From NCBI GenBank assembly GCA_963556495.2, contig OY747721.1, forward strand, positions 28,008,349 to 28,072,348: a DNA stretch of 64,000 bases, read 5' to 3'. The notes under the pieces were generated by a model. That model searched no databases. It was not told the origin of the DNA and worked only from the letters and a program-made list of their open reading frames with translations. Shown one piece after another: positions 37,493 through 49,896 of the stretch (its first letter is position 1; every line of letters begins with the position of its first letter). This DNA is from Valencia hispanica (taxonomy: Eukaryota > Chordata > Actinopteri > Cyprinodontiformes > Valenciidae). Position numbers and translations under genes: made by a program.

Positions 37493-40400
37493 TTCTAGTA
37501 AAACAGTAAAACTAGTATTCTACAGATTCTGACTTATTAGTTTACGCTGTGATGGTTAACAGGATGTTAGGATCTTATCGCTCCTCATTCTGACAACTGG
37601 AAGTTTCTAGTTTCAGTGTTTTTTTGTTGTTGTCCCCCCCTGTTGTAGTCCTGCTACGATTCAGTTGCCAGGGAAACGCTAATGTCACTAGTTATAGCAT
37701 ATGCACTTTCGTTCGCTCTAGACTGTAGCGTTTCATTTCATTTAAGGTAAACAACATTTACATTTTCACACTTCTAGATGTTTGCACTGAAACCAAGATG
37801 TTTGGTGTCTGTGGTGTTTGAACTGTTTTAAGATTATGTAAGGCTGTTTTACTGGAAACTTTTATTGCATTTTCAGTAGAGTAACGGCTATCAATCAGTA
37901 TGAGCTTCATTTGTGCTGCCCTCTGATTGGTGATGCAGGATGAAGGCAGGTAATTTAATAATCAGTCAAAATGAAAAAATAACTGAGATTTGCCTTTACT
38001 TCTGCTTAAATAAATACCCTTTAGATTGTTATTCTGTATTGGTGATCTTTTTGTCATCTGTTACTTAAACCCAGATGATTATACATGGTTCATAAAATCT
38101 AATAAAGCTCACATTTGAGTCTTATAAATGGTACATTTCCCTCCCAGTTTTGAACCTCCAGCAGTTTGTCACTAAGTGTGTGTAAAAATATATTACTCTT
38201 ACTGCTGGTGTTGACCTCCTGCGCTGACATAGCGAGCGCTGGCCTTTCCCTCGCAGTACGACCACCTCATCATAATGTCAGGACCGGCTTTATAGCCGCA
38301 TCGGGGCTTCGGTGGTAGCAGCAGGTGTCCGATGAGCTGTCCTGTCTGTATTTATCACTGTAGGTCTTTAGATGTTAAAATAGCCATTTTTTAGGGTAAA
38401 ACACTGCATGCAAACAAGTTTAACTAGAAATGTCAGGGGTGAAAAGTTGCATCATTTTTACAGCTGCAAATATGAACTCTTTCCATCAGTCTGAGTTAAA
38501 CCATTTAAAGGATCTAAACTTTTTTAAGTTCTGATTACTGTGCTGATTTACTAATTTTTATTTTTTATTTTTTTACTACAGGATGGTTTTTTGCTGATTC
38601 ATGTTATGTAAATATAGTTCTATGAGATAAAAGAAAGATGTGTATAATGATCCCCCAGACAAATAAAATGTAAACTGATAAAGTTGGAACTACTATGCAA
38701 TCTGAAAAACTCTGTTGAAAGTTAGTGAAAGTATGAAAGTATTTTTAAATTCTTACTGAATTTCTAATGCAGCCAATAAAAAGGGAGAAAACACCCCTAA
38801 ATCTCCAGTAAATCCCCACCGCAGATTTCCTCCTCCAGCATTCTGCTCTTCATTCCTTTAGAAATAATTTTTCTATATAAATGTATGAACTTTAGATTCA
38901 GTTTTGAATTACAATAGCTAGAAGATGCCAGAGGTAATTTCCAGTTTTAGTTCTAAAATTGATCTGATGTCTAAAGAGGAGCTGGCAGGGAGGAGGATGA
39001 AAACCGGCAGTACACAGATAAAGTTCTTGGATATGAAGGAGGATCCACAGAGAGCCTGTAACAGGAGGATGTAAGGGATAGGCTAGAATCGAGGCAGATT
39101 ATATCGTGATGCCCTTTAAAGATCGCCAGCTTAAGAACAAAGGTGAGTTAATATCCAAACCAAGCTTTTCAGTTTGTGGGTTTGTTAAACCCAACTGTCC
39201 AAGATCTGAAGTCATCTTCCACTTGGGAATTGACTGCTCATCATTCAGTGAAAACAGAAATTGATTTCAGTTCGGGTCTTTTTCAGCTCCTAAAACCGTT
39301 TTTGTGAACTTGCTTCCTCACAGTTACAGCCTGAAGGAAGTTCTGCTGCAGATGAATTACTCCTCAAACTGCCGGACTGCAAAGAAACTTTGTGCTGGAG
39401 AGAGACTGCAGCTGTTTTTCATACAGCAGCAGTCACACTTCTTCCTCCATCATCCCTCTCATCCTCCGATCCACCACCTTCTCTCCATCACTCTCTCCCA
39501 CTGCCTTCACTCCTCCATAGTTTGCCCGTTTTTTTTTTTTCACTCCATCCATCCGTTCACGGTGTCAGCCAGTCGTGAAACAGTTCATCACTCCTGCATC
39601 TGAATCCTAAACACGTCTGGGCTCCACCGATTCTTGTTGCGTCAAATTTATTCTCAACATATCTTAAAAGCTGAAGATCTCCTTTGAAATTTAAAAATCA
39701 GAGAATTTTACATAGGTTTGGTTCATCCTGCAAACACAGATATTTGAAAAAGCATCTATTGAAGTGTTCTTAGGAAGAATAGGCAGCTCATAGTAAACAT
39801 TATTTCAGAACTCTTGAATTTGTTTAACATTTTCAATTTAAATGACACCAACCATTTTTATTTTATTGGGATTTTATCTGCTCGAATGCTTTATGTGGTT
39901 TAAAAAATGTTTAATACTCATTTTTAGCTCTTGAAATTAAGTTAAATCTTCTGCACGAGTGGGGAGAAAACGATGTGTGTTCTGAGTTTGATAATTAATT
40001 GTGCTTATTGATGACCACTACGTATCTTGACAGTGTTTTGCTGTTAATCTAAACATGAAAAAAGGGAGAGAATATGGCACTTGTAGTGTTGAACTCTTGT
40101 AAACGAATGAAACTTGTAATTTTCTCAAATTTAGATTTGTTGCTTCTGAACAAGGTTTGATTAACTGTTTTTAGTTCATTAATGTTCATTAATGTCTGAT
40201 CTGATGTGTCCTTGATGTAATGATCAGAAGTTGAAGAGTGCTTCACATCATCTCTGTTTCAGAGGTGTTCAAAGACACACTTACTCAGTCATTTAGCAGG
40301 TACTTAAATTCTCTAGACTTAAAGCAGAAACACAAGCCTAAGCTGGAAGAGACATTCTGCTGAAAGTGATGTGTTAAAGCAGAACAGATGCTGGACAACA

Positions 40401-40720
40401 GAAAAATGTTAGTTAAAGGAGAGGGTCACTCATGCTCTGAAAGCCTTTGATACCACATTCTTCCATTATGGAAGGACTAATGAGTAATCTGGACTCAGAC
40501 TGCCTTGTGTTTATAGGCACAACTCAACTGCTCACCCATTATTAAAATGTCACTTTAATTCCCCAGATGTCAATTTTGAATTCTCCATTATAAGTTTTTT
40601 AATGAAATATATATATTTTTTAAATGGCCAAATCTTTGTCCCATCCTTCTTTGCCATTGATTGAGTTCACCACAGTGTTTCTAATTTAGATTCTCTTCAT
40701 TGTAACAGTTTATACTCCTT
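37493..40720. other. non-coding stretch
   Basis: Unique sequence. A CT-rich run with a poly-T tract lies at about 39420-39560. An AAG|GTGAGT donor-like site at 39140 follows an ATG-led short frame (MPFKDRQLKNK), but there is no upstream acceptor or partner, so no exon is called. Confidence 0.4.
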
Positions 40721-42497
40721 CAGTGCGTTTACATCCAGAAAACCGAATTATTGCCTTAGTCCGACTGAATTCAGACTTTTGAAATGGATGAGTCCACCTT
40801 AGTCCGGCTGGAGTCGAACCAAATTGGACTAGTATTAATCAAGCTAACGCACCTAGATAATGCAGTAAGAAAGCCAAATTTCTCCTTTTTTCTCTCCATA
40901 TAAGCAACATCTGGTCTGGTATCCTGCTACAATGCCCTGTAAGTGGGGCGTCGACTAGGATGATGGTCACTGTGACTGAACATCCCCCGTGTCATGTTAT
41001 CAACTTTTTACTTTCTTTAATATTGAAAGTACTCTCATATCAGATCTTCTGTTCTTTCTGTGTCTCTACTCTGACCTTCTCAAACCCCCAGACGGTCGTG
41101 GCAGATGTCCGCTTGTACTGAACCAGGTTCTGCTGGAGGTTTCTTCCTGTTAAAGGGGAGTTTTTCCTCTCCACCGTTGCTACATGCTTGCTTAGTATGA
41201 GGGATTGCTGTGATTGGAAGTCTGCATCAACAGGACACAATTGCCAGTAAATGACTCGATGTTATCTGCTGGGATTCCTCAAATAGGAAACTAACTAAAA
41301 CTTTAAACTAATTGGAATGTTTGTATGATTGTTTTGATAAGACTTTTCTTGTAAGGTGCCTTGAGATGACATCTGTTGTGAATCGGCGCTACATAAATAA
41401 ACTGGATTAAATGTAAACAGCAGAGGCAGTTTCGGCTCACACGTGTTACGGCAAAAAATAGTATCTCAGGGTTTCCATAATAAAGAAGACTTGAGTCCCA
41501 GAAGGCGTTTAAGTATTTAATTCAAACATGTCTGGCCAGACCATGGAGGGGACAGAGTTACTCGTGCATCATCCTAACCAACCTTTCTAACTAACCGCTT
41601 AAATAGTATTCAGCAATCATTGTTTATCTCTGTAGACGTCTTCTCCAACCTTCACGCCCGCCCCTCCAGAGTAACTGCTTCATGCGAGTCATAGCAACGC
41701 ATAAAGCAACTCATCCGAAGGAGAGACTGTTATCTTACTGCCCCGGCGTCTGTCTCTCTGGTGACCTGACACATATATCTTTCTCATAACATAAAGCTGG
41801 AACAATAACCTTATCATTTTACCCTAGATGCATTCACTAAACAGAGAATATACGCTTAATTCCTAATTGCATAACAATTACTCACCACACACGGCAGGAT
41901 GTTTAGGCCGTTTTTTGGGGATTTTTTTGCGTCGATTCTCTCCTTCCGACACGCCCCGATTATCTGGATGGATCTTAAGATGATCCTAACAGATATTCCT
42001 GCCATGTGTGGTGTGTTCACAGTGCTCTGGTCTGCCCCTGCTGTGTCCACTCCTTTATCCAACCCCAGGATTTGATTTTATTCTTTGTTAAAATGAGTCC
42101 ACAAACTGTTGTCAATGCCTCATTCTCGGCATCCATATTTATTTACTCCTTTGACTTTAGTCACCTTTTATACCCTGAGGTTTTGTGAGATTTACTGTCT
42201 GAGCTTGGAATGTTTGAGTAAAATCGGTTTGTGTGTCCTCTCGTCATTGTCGTGTGGCCGCACGCCACACACGCTGACAGCATTTGTTTACTATCTGTGT
42301 GATGCTCTAGGCCAACCAGAAGAATGCCAACATGAAAGGGCGCATGTTGCTACCTAGCGTCGCGGAGGCGAAACACTTCATTCAATAATTCAGTTTTCTG
42401 AGTGGCATGTAAACTGGGATAAAGGCCCCCATTCTGGTTAAGTTATCGGCTCGATTTTTGACTAAAGCTCGATTTAGATGTGTATGTAAACCTACTG
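40721..42497. mobile_element. large TIR DNA element, family uncertain
   Basis: The left end CAGTGCGTTTACAT and the right end, reverse complemented, CAGTAGGTTTACAT agree at 12 of 14 bases. A further shared subterminal block occurs (TTATTGCCTTAGTC versus CGAGCTTTAGTC). The ends resemble a fish repeat whose tips carry GTTTACATG. The interior (1.78 kb) has no transposase I recognise. It contains a retroposon 3' end at 41065-41410, which looks like a later insertion. No target duplication is clear. Confidence 0.5.
41065..41410 (+). repeat. abundant fish retroposon 3' segment
   Basis: GGTTCTGCTGGAGGTTTCTT, then TGTTAAAGGGGAGTTTTTCC, CATGCTTGCTTAGTATGAGG and a terminal GTGCCTTGAGATGACATC ... GGCGCTACATAAATAAA form a well-known fish interspersed repeat, usually the 3' end of a non-LTR retrotransposon or a SINE using that tail. 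The order and spacing are as I remember them. I cannot assign the clade. It lies inside the TIR element at 40721-42497. Confidence 0.6.
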
Positions 42498-44406
42498 ATC
42501 GATCACACTGTATACAGCCATGAAAAGAAAACATAAAGGGGCGACAGCTAAATCAACTTTCAGACACTGTCGTTACCAAATTTTTTTTTCGGCACAAACA
42601 TGTTTTTTGGGGGTTCAGGGTTTTATTCCATAGAGAAACAATCTGAAGTGAGCTTCAAACATGACAGAAATGCAATTGTTCAGAAAAATGTAATTTTTCT
42701 AAATAATAATTCAGATGTGAGAGTAATTCTCAGAATCCTTTACCTCTCTTCTGAATTTGCTTCCTGCAGGGATCAGAAGAAAAGAGAGAAAATTAAAATT
42801 TGAAAGTCATTCTGCAGTCGAGTCGAGGGTTTCACTGTGCTCATTCTCTTCCCCTCCTGATTATGAAGCAATTTGCCAGATTGCTATGAAGCAGGGAGCA
42901 TTTTGGGTCCTCTGACAGTCCTTCACAAAATGACATCTGTCATTCTTCTGTAAGACCGCAGTAATTCTGCTCCTGCAGTCTGATCTGTGCTCATTGTTGC
43001 TGGAACTTATTCTACGGGTTGATTTGATGGTCCATGTGTTAGAATGTACTGAAATATGAGACGTCTGAATGGAAATGTTCCTAAAAATTACACAAATGGA
43101 GGCAAACAAAATGCAGCTGAGGTCATAGCTGGAGGTGAGGCCTTCCTACTTGTCATTACAGCATCCCGCTTCATGAGGCAAAACCATTAGATGTCAACGT
43201 TAGTGCCATGGCCTCTCATTACCAAGATGGCTGCTGCTTGTTCCGTGAAGGATAAGTAGCCATCAGAGCTGGATTACGGCAGAAAAACCCAATTACAGCT
43301 GAGAGCTGCTCAAAGCACAGGAAGACGGGAGTCTTTCTCTTCGTCTTTTGTTCTTTTCTTACCTCCGAGAGTGAAGAACACTTCAGTCCACTCCTCAGTG
43401 AGCGGCCATCATGTCACTTCACACAGATGAATCTGAGAGAGACGTGCTTCAGTACGTCTGCTAAGCTCTGACCGACGAAGTCAGAGAGACGGAGGGAATT
43501 CATTAATCATTGTTTATTCCAGACTAACCTTTTTACCACCCGGCTGCCATGAAACAGAGCAATTAAAGCATAATTGGACCAAATCACAGCAGTCGTGCAC
43601 TAGCAACGTGCTCGATGTGTGTTCCATGAGGTTGCTGAAACAAAGTTAAAGGCACTTGATAGGATTGTGTGCTCAAAATATTTTATCGCCTACAGAGAAG
43701 ATATTCAGACAGCAATCTTAGTGTTGTAAACCCCTAACTCAATGAAGGAGACGTATCACAGCAGTTTTTGATGGACATGTTTATTTAATTTTCTAATTGT
43801 CAGTAATTTACTTATCTAATAAAATGACTTTCTTTTTCATGTATCATCTGAGCATGCAGGCAGTTAAAAATGTAAACTTCACTGTTGAACAAGTTTTGTG
43901 GATAAAGTGGAGGGGGGGGGGGGGGAACGGAAAAACCATGTACTTTGCATTTTTTTAAAGAAAAATATTTGTACAAATCTAAATATGCAATCGAGTCTTC
44001 ATCTAGTGTTTGTAGACCTTAGGAAGTTGCTGCAGCTGATTGACAGCAAAGCTGTCACCAGGACTGGGGCGATCCCAGGGTGTGTTTGGTTTGGGGCGGA
44101 ACTGCTGAACTGAACCCAAAGAATTGTCAGGCAGTTGGCAGACTGCTCACTCTGGGCCAGGAATCAGTCTGTATGTATTCTGATGTACAGCAGATTTATT
44201 CTGGTGTCTTGTTAATAAGGGATGGCAGTATGAAGAGGGAAATTAATACGTGGAATATGTTCTCGTCTGCAGCAATGTGATTGCTGCCTCAGTCTGTGGT
44301 GGCAAAGAAAGACCTGAACCAGGTTATTTAAAAAGTGAAGGTTTTTCATTTACTGATCAGTTTTCATTCCAACGCTCATCCTTAGTCATGATACAATGGA
44401 TCAAAA
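42498..44406. other. non-coding stretch, possible regulatory DNA
   Basis: No gene recognised. About 43180-43640 is GC-balanced with several TAATTA/CAATTA-type motifs and might be a conserved non-coding element. A strong donor-like site on the minus strand near 43370 lacks an open frame. A poly-G run lies at 43911-43925. Confidence 0.3.
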
Positions 44407-44520
44407 CTGAAAGGAGGACCTGGAGACAAGCACCTGAAATGAGCTTCCTCTGTAGGATGGTGGGACTATGTCTTGTAGATAAGTTGATAAGCCCCATCAT
44501 CTGGGGAGAAATTGTGATCC
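44407..44520 (+). pseudogene. LINE reverse-transcriptase C-terminal remnant
   Basis: Part of a 184-codon + open frame (44250-44804) reads ERRTWRQAPEMSFLCRMVGL, then CLVDKLISPIIWGEI. It follows the AEMSFLRRVAGLSLRDR pattern found near the C terminus of a common fish non-LTR retrotransposon ORF. Similarity fades beyond about 44520, and the rest of the open frame is not recognised. Only about 35 residues support the call, so the clade is left open. Confidence 0.45.
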
Positions 44521-46304
44521 CCAAAATGATCTGGAATGCCAGTGGGGAGGGGGATGTCAGATGGACGGACAAAGCAGCACACTTTCAATCAGGGATGATG
44601 CGGGCTGCATTTAATGGGCAGAACAGGAGGCGTCCTGTGCGACCCTCTCCAGTCTTTGCCGTGGTGCCCCACCTCCCAGCGGACTGTTCGATCATGCCCC
44701 AAGCTCACATTTGGCAGATACCTTTGTTTGGACTTGTCCTCGAAAAGGTATCAATAATCCAGGGGTATAAAATTTTGATTTTGCATTCAGTTATTCCCTA
44801 CTGAAGCAACACTAAACTGTTTTGAACAAATAAAAATGACAAAAAACGATAAATAGAAAAGCAACTAAGACCTGAGAAATGATCCCATGTTAACCCTGTT
44901 ACATCTGCCCTGCTTCAATGATTTACTTTGAACAGCAGAGGTAAAGTCTGTTAATCTAAAATAATATACAAATAATGTGAATAAGGTATGCAGGCTTTGA
45001 GGATTTTTGATTTTACAGTTTATCTCAGTTGGTTTGTTGCATTTCTCCCGTCACGAATAACATTTGCACAACAGCTAGTGTATTTCTCAAATTCCACCAG
45101 CTGAGGGCCACCACAAGGCCGGCCCTGTGAAACTGTTTATTGACTGAGAATCAGTATAAATGCTCTTCTGCATCCAGCGCCAAAACCATCATCATACAAG
45201 ATGAGACTTTGATTTCTTGAAGCCATCTATAATCAAAGTAACTGTTTTGTTTGACAATCACTCAGTGATGATTTGTTTCACTATTGCTCTGTAGTTTTAG
45301 TGTCTTCATATGCAGAAATGTTTCAGGGAATAATTTGCATTCTCTGATTAATTCAAACTTTATCAGAATGCTTTGACTGATTTCTGGATTCAGCGGGGGA
45401 GCTGAAGGATGAATTGGCGGAGGATAAGTCAGTTAAAGTTTATAAAATGTTTGAACCTCTTTTTGGATAATGAGACAATTCTATTCCTGGAGTTGGATGT
45501 GACCTAAGCTGGTCACACGAGTTTGAACCTGCTGTCGTTTTTGTTATTCTGCTCATTTAGCGCCTCGCAGCTTTAATTATCTGCTCGCTCTGAAAGCAGC
45601 CGAAGACGGGAGATTCTCCTCCATTATTTCTGTTGTTAAATTGGCCTTAAACTTGACTCCTGGTTGCATTAAATGGTCTCTTAAACTCTTCGTTTAAACC
45701 CACAGCCGCTCATTTTCCCTTCCCATAAAATCTCCGCCCTTCTTTTCAGACTGTCTCCATCTCATCGTTCTTCGCACCTTAGTGTTCCTTTGTTTGTGCT
45801 TCTCATTAATTTAGTGCAATATTCTGCTTGAATTCTTGTTTTTTTCTCTAGCTCTTCAGTTTCCATAATTTCAGGATCAGTCTGTGGAAATGTTGGGGTT
45901 GGAACAGATTCTGTGTTCAGTCTGTATTAACTTTGTAAAATAATGAGACCAAGCACTCAGGTGTGCACAGGCGTGCATGGACTTGACGTCCGCTGAATGC
46001 TATTAAATGTCCACATGGTTTTATTCTCATTAGAGCTTTGAGTTATGACCTACAGACTTGAGATTAAACTTTTTCAGCTTTTGTTGGAGTGTTATAACAA
46101 GGAAAGTTTAAGTGATCACTTTTCTCATTTCAGTATGATGAATGAGTACAAAAGTTCAGCAATGTGCATGTACTGCTTTTAACTCTGGTCATGATCAGAG
46201 AAGTTTAATTTAAATGTAAAAATTATGCAGAGATGTAACAATTGTTGAACTTTACTTTCTGGTCTACATACTCAAGTCAATTTAAACACTGGTATGAAGT
46301 ATAT
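44521..46304. other. non-coding stretch
   Basis: Unique sequence. The remaining part of the LINE-containing open frame (to 44804) has no recognised domain. About 45530-45780 is moderately GC-rich and could be regulatory. Confidence 0.35.
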
Positions 46305-46391
46305 AGAGTTTTTGCAAAGGTATGATATAAAGATTTCCACATTTTGTTGCATTATAACCACGTGTTTTAATGCTTTATTTGAAGTTTATGT

Positions 46392-46833
46392 GACGGTGTT
46401 ACGGCCAATCGAGCGGGGTTGGAACGCAACATATAAATGTCCTGACCCAGTGTCCAAATCACAAATCCAAAGGAAAAGTAAATAAGTGTGTGATTTATCT
46501 ACAAAGTGTGTGACGTTACCACAAAGGCAAAAAGAAAGGACTTTGGGGGTTGAACAGAGGCTAAAACATACCATCTTCTCCAGTTTCAGCTACCTAAAAC
46601 CCATGTGAAATAAAACATACAAAAATACCAATGCACTTAAACTCCCTACACAGCTTACAAACTGTTTAAAGAAATGGCTGCCAAGACATGTAGTGGTTTA
46701 TTACCCTTACAACTTCTGGGATCTATACAGTTATATGTAATATTCACAGACTCTAAAAATAAAGTTCAAAACACTTGTTTTAAGGGCCGAAGGAACGCTG
46801 CTGTTGGTTAAGGGTGTTCCCTGGATGCTGGGA
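46392..46833. other. unclassified 442-base insertion flanked by TTTATGT
   Basis: Within the terminal repeat of the surrounding Tc1 element, family sequence stops after TTTATGT (46385-46391) and resumes with a second TTTATGT (46834-46840), then TGTGCGTAATTGTGAAG. The insert begins GACGGTGTTACGGCC and ends GGATGCTGGGA. I see no terminal inverted repeat, poly-A tail or open frame. TGTTACGG is LTR-like, so a solo LTR with displaced ends is one possibility. Otherwise it is an unclassified mobile element or filler DNA. Confidence 0.45.
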
Positions 46834-47229
46834 TTTATGTTGTGCGTAATTGTGAAGTAGAATGCAAAGAATGCTTGTTTTCCAAATTTGTGTTATCCAT
46901 ATTAATTCAGCCTCACAGGGTCTTTTGGCGGATTTATCTACCAGTTGGTCTGGACTTTGACTGAGCCTTTCTAACACATAAATATGCTTTGAGCTAAACT
47001 ATTCCACTGAAGCTCAGGATGCATGTTTAATGTCATTGTCGTTCTGAAGGTTTTTTTTTTTCTCCTGTGCTTGGCTCCATCCATCTTCACATCAGTTCTT
47101 AAAGCTTCCCTGTTCCTGCTGAAGAAAAGCATATCTTGAGAATGTTGTTCACAGACTGATTGGGCGGTGTTATTTTTCCACCACACAAAGCATTTTGCAT
47201 GTGGGCCAAAAAGTTGCATTTTGGTCTAC

Positions 47230-47453
47230 CAGGGGTGTCAAACTCCAATCCTTGAGGCCCAGTATCCTGCAACCTTTAGATGTTTTCCTGGTCCAACACA
47301 CCTGAATCAAATGGGTCATTTGCCTCCTCAGCAGGCAGTTAGGTTCTGTGGGGTCCTGTTGATGACCTAATTATTTGATTTAGGTGTGTTGAAACAGAGA
47401 CATGTCTAAAAGTTGCAGGACAACGACCCTTGAGGACTGGAGTTTGACACCTG
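47230..47453. mobile_element. palindromic hAT-like MITE inside Tc1
   Basis: The left end CAGGGGTGTCAAACTCCA and the right end (reverse complement) CCAGGTGTCAAACTCCAG are inverted. The arms remain complementary inward (TTTAGATG, CAACACACCTGAATCAAAT on the left against ATTTGATTTAGGTGTGTTG on the right). The whole 224-base unit could form a hairpin of about 100 bp. It sits in the transposase of the Tc1 element at 46305-47937, between blocks equivalent to TTTTGGTCT and the ACCTCCTTCCATA continuation. No exact target duplication is evident. Confidence 0.7.
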
Positions 47454-47937
47454 GGTAAAACACCTCCTTCCATATTTTTCCTACATGACTTCTAGAAAAC
47501 TTTAAACATGACTTCTGATTACCTTTTTTTAGCTATAGATTTCTTCTTATTACTCTTTTTTTAAACACCAGATTCATGACTAATAGTTGGGCTATATACA
47601 GATTCTGCTACCTTAGCAGTGATTCAAGAGTTGCCATCTTCTTGCCTGACCTGTTGGATTAGGTGGACAGCCATGACTTGGTAGGGTTGCATTCGTGACG
47701 GATGAATGATTAAACAGAGCTCTACAGAAATGCCTAAAGCTTGGGATGTCGTTTTTATACCCTCACCCTGCTTTATGCTTCTCCAAAAACGTCATTCCTA
47801 ACCTGTCTGCTGTGTTCCTTGGTCTTAATGATGCTAGATGTTCACTACAAAAAAAGGTTGCATTTAAATGAAATACGTTTGTTTGTGGTTTCAATATAAA
47901 AATGTTTAAGTTGGAAACTTATTTCTGTAGGGCACTG

Positions 47938-49411
47938 AAAAATTTAAAATCTGTATAAATGTACATTCACATTTACCCCACTCTCTGGCAGCTGAACTTG
48001 TTTGTTCTCTCAAAGTGTAGCCTGAGTTCACCTCGAGGTAATGCGGCATAATTTTAGAATCTAATTTTTTCAGAGTTCTAATTCCAACTGTTTAAAATAT
48101 TCCTCAATCAAAATATTTTTGTGCATAAATTATTAAAGTCAAATTTAGAATGGGCTTCAAAATTTAAGGACATTGTAGTTTCAGTCCGGACTGGAGCTAA
48201 AATACCCATGGCTGATTTTCAACTTTTTGTGTGGGAGTTGATTTTGACTAATAATATATTTCAAGGAACAGTCTGAGTTTAAACGCATTGATGTGTTTGG
48301 CGCTCACACATACTTAAACACCCACTCCGCTCTTCAGCCTCTTGGTCCGTTAAAGCTAATTTTCAGTGCGGGAACAAAGCCTCACCATATCACATAACAG
48401 GGCTGACTCTTTTATGAAAAAAAACCTCTCACATATGCAGATACATTATGTTCATCCATATGGATCATATGTTTTGGCTATCACAGAGATTCATCTGTTG
48501 TTATTAAAGATACAGAAATATTTGGCTCCAGAGAGTGGACTCTTTCACCTTAACATCATTAGGACCAAAAACCTCTTATAATTCTCCTTCACCTTCATTT
48601 AGAATTGAAGAAACGGAGATCAGTAATGGAGATGTAATTAAATCCCATGAGGATGTTTACCGTCTGAACCGACGGGGCTTCTTTGAAAATCTTTTCAAAA
48701 TATAATGTAGCATAATAATGCAGAGTTCACGAGAAGTTGTTGGTAATGGAACAAGGTCCTAATGGAAAATAACAGAGTTGAGAGGTGAGAAGGAACTAGA
48801 TAACTGTTGATAGGTAGATTTATTACTAGGGTCTGCAAAAGAGCAAGCAAAGTTGACAGGTCTTAGTGAGCAGCTTTGTGTAGTGCAGGGCAGATATTCT
48901 CTTCTGCTTGCATCCTCCTCCTCTTGCTCAAACGATATTTGTGCATAAGGCATTAAATCTGGGAGCAGAATTGATGTTTTGAGAGTGAGCTGAGGATGTC
49001 TTTAAGTGTGAGGGACGGATAATGTAATAACGAGATCCTACTCTAAAACCGAGATTGTATGCTCTTCATCACAGATATATTCTTCCATAGTGTACCTAAT
49101 AATAAAGTGCTGGTTGAGTGTATATGCTCCAGTTAATCTGTATATAATTTAGGTCTGTGACTTTTTATGACTGTCATTATGCTATAACAGCTTTAGTAGT
49201 GTTTTTGGGAACATCAGAGGATTTCTGCATGAGCAAAGTTGAACAGTAGATAATTTTGTGAGTGATGAATATACTGTGCTCTACATACCAAGCTTCCTAA
49301 AAGCAGTTCAATGGAAAAAAGTTGGCACCAATAAATAACATTGAATATTAGACTTAAAATGGCTTGTGCTTGATTTGGTGGACATTTTTACTTGCCCCCT
49401 GGAATTCCCAC
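47938..49411. other. non-coding stretch
   Basis: Unique AT-rich sequence; short open frames at 48366-48581 (+) and 48759-48953 (-) have no domains. Confidence 0.4.
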
Positions 49412-49888
<477 letters not shown>

Positions 49889-49896
49889 ATTCCAAC

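Larger units (their letters stand above)
46305..47937 (-). mobile_element. Tc1-like transposon with two insertions
   Basis: The left terminal repeat (about 46305-46391, TTGCAAAGGTAT then CCACATTTTGTTGCATTATA) and the right end (47860-47937, ending GGGCACTG) belong to a CAGTGCCTTGCAAAAGTAT-type Tc1 family. The transposase is read on the minus strand. In order from 47800 down: N-terminal blocks around 47640-47830, a middle part near 47160-47222 (LFGPHAKCFVWWKNNTA), MDGAKHR and DVKMDG near 47070, and the block around 46940 where SPDL/PIEN should be but reads VKVQTNW. Stops and frameshifts are frequent. It is interrupted by a 442-base insert (46392-46833) and a palindromic MITE (47230-47453). Confidence 0.75.

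Noticed and set aside
39060..39142. Possible first exon MPFKDRQLKNK with GTGAGT donor
   Set aside because: No promoter evidence, no downstream exon, and a short frame.
43375..43440. Minus-strand exon-like segment with strong donor near 43370
   Set aside because: All three frames contain stops.
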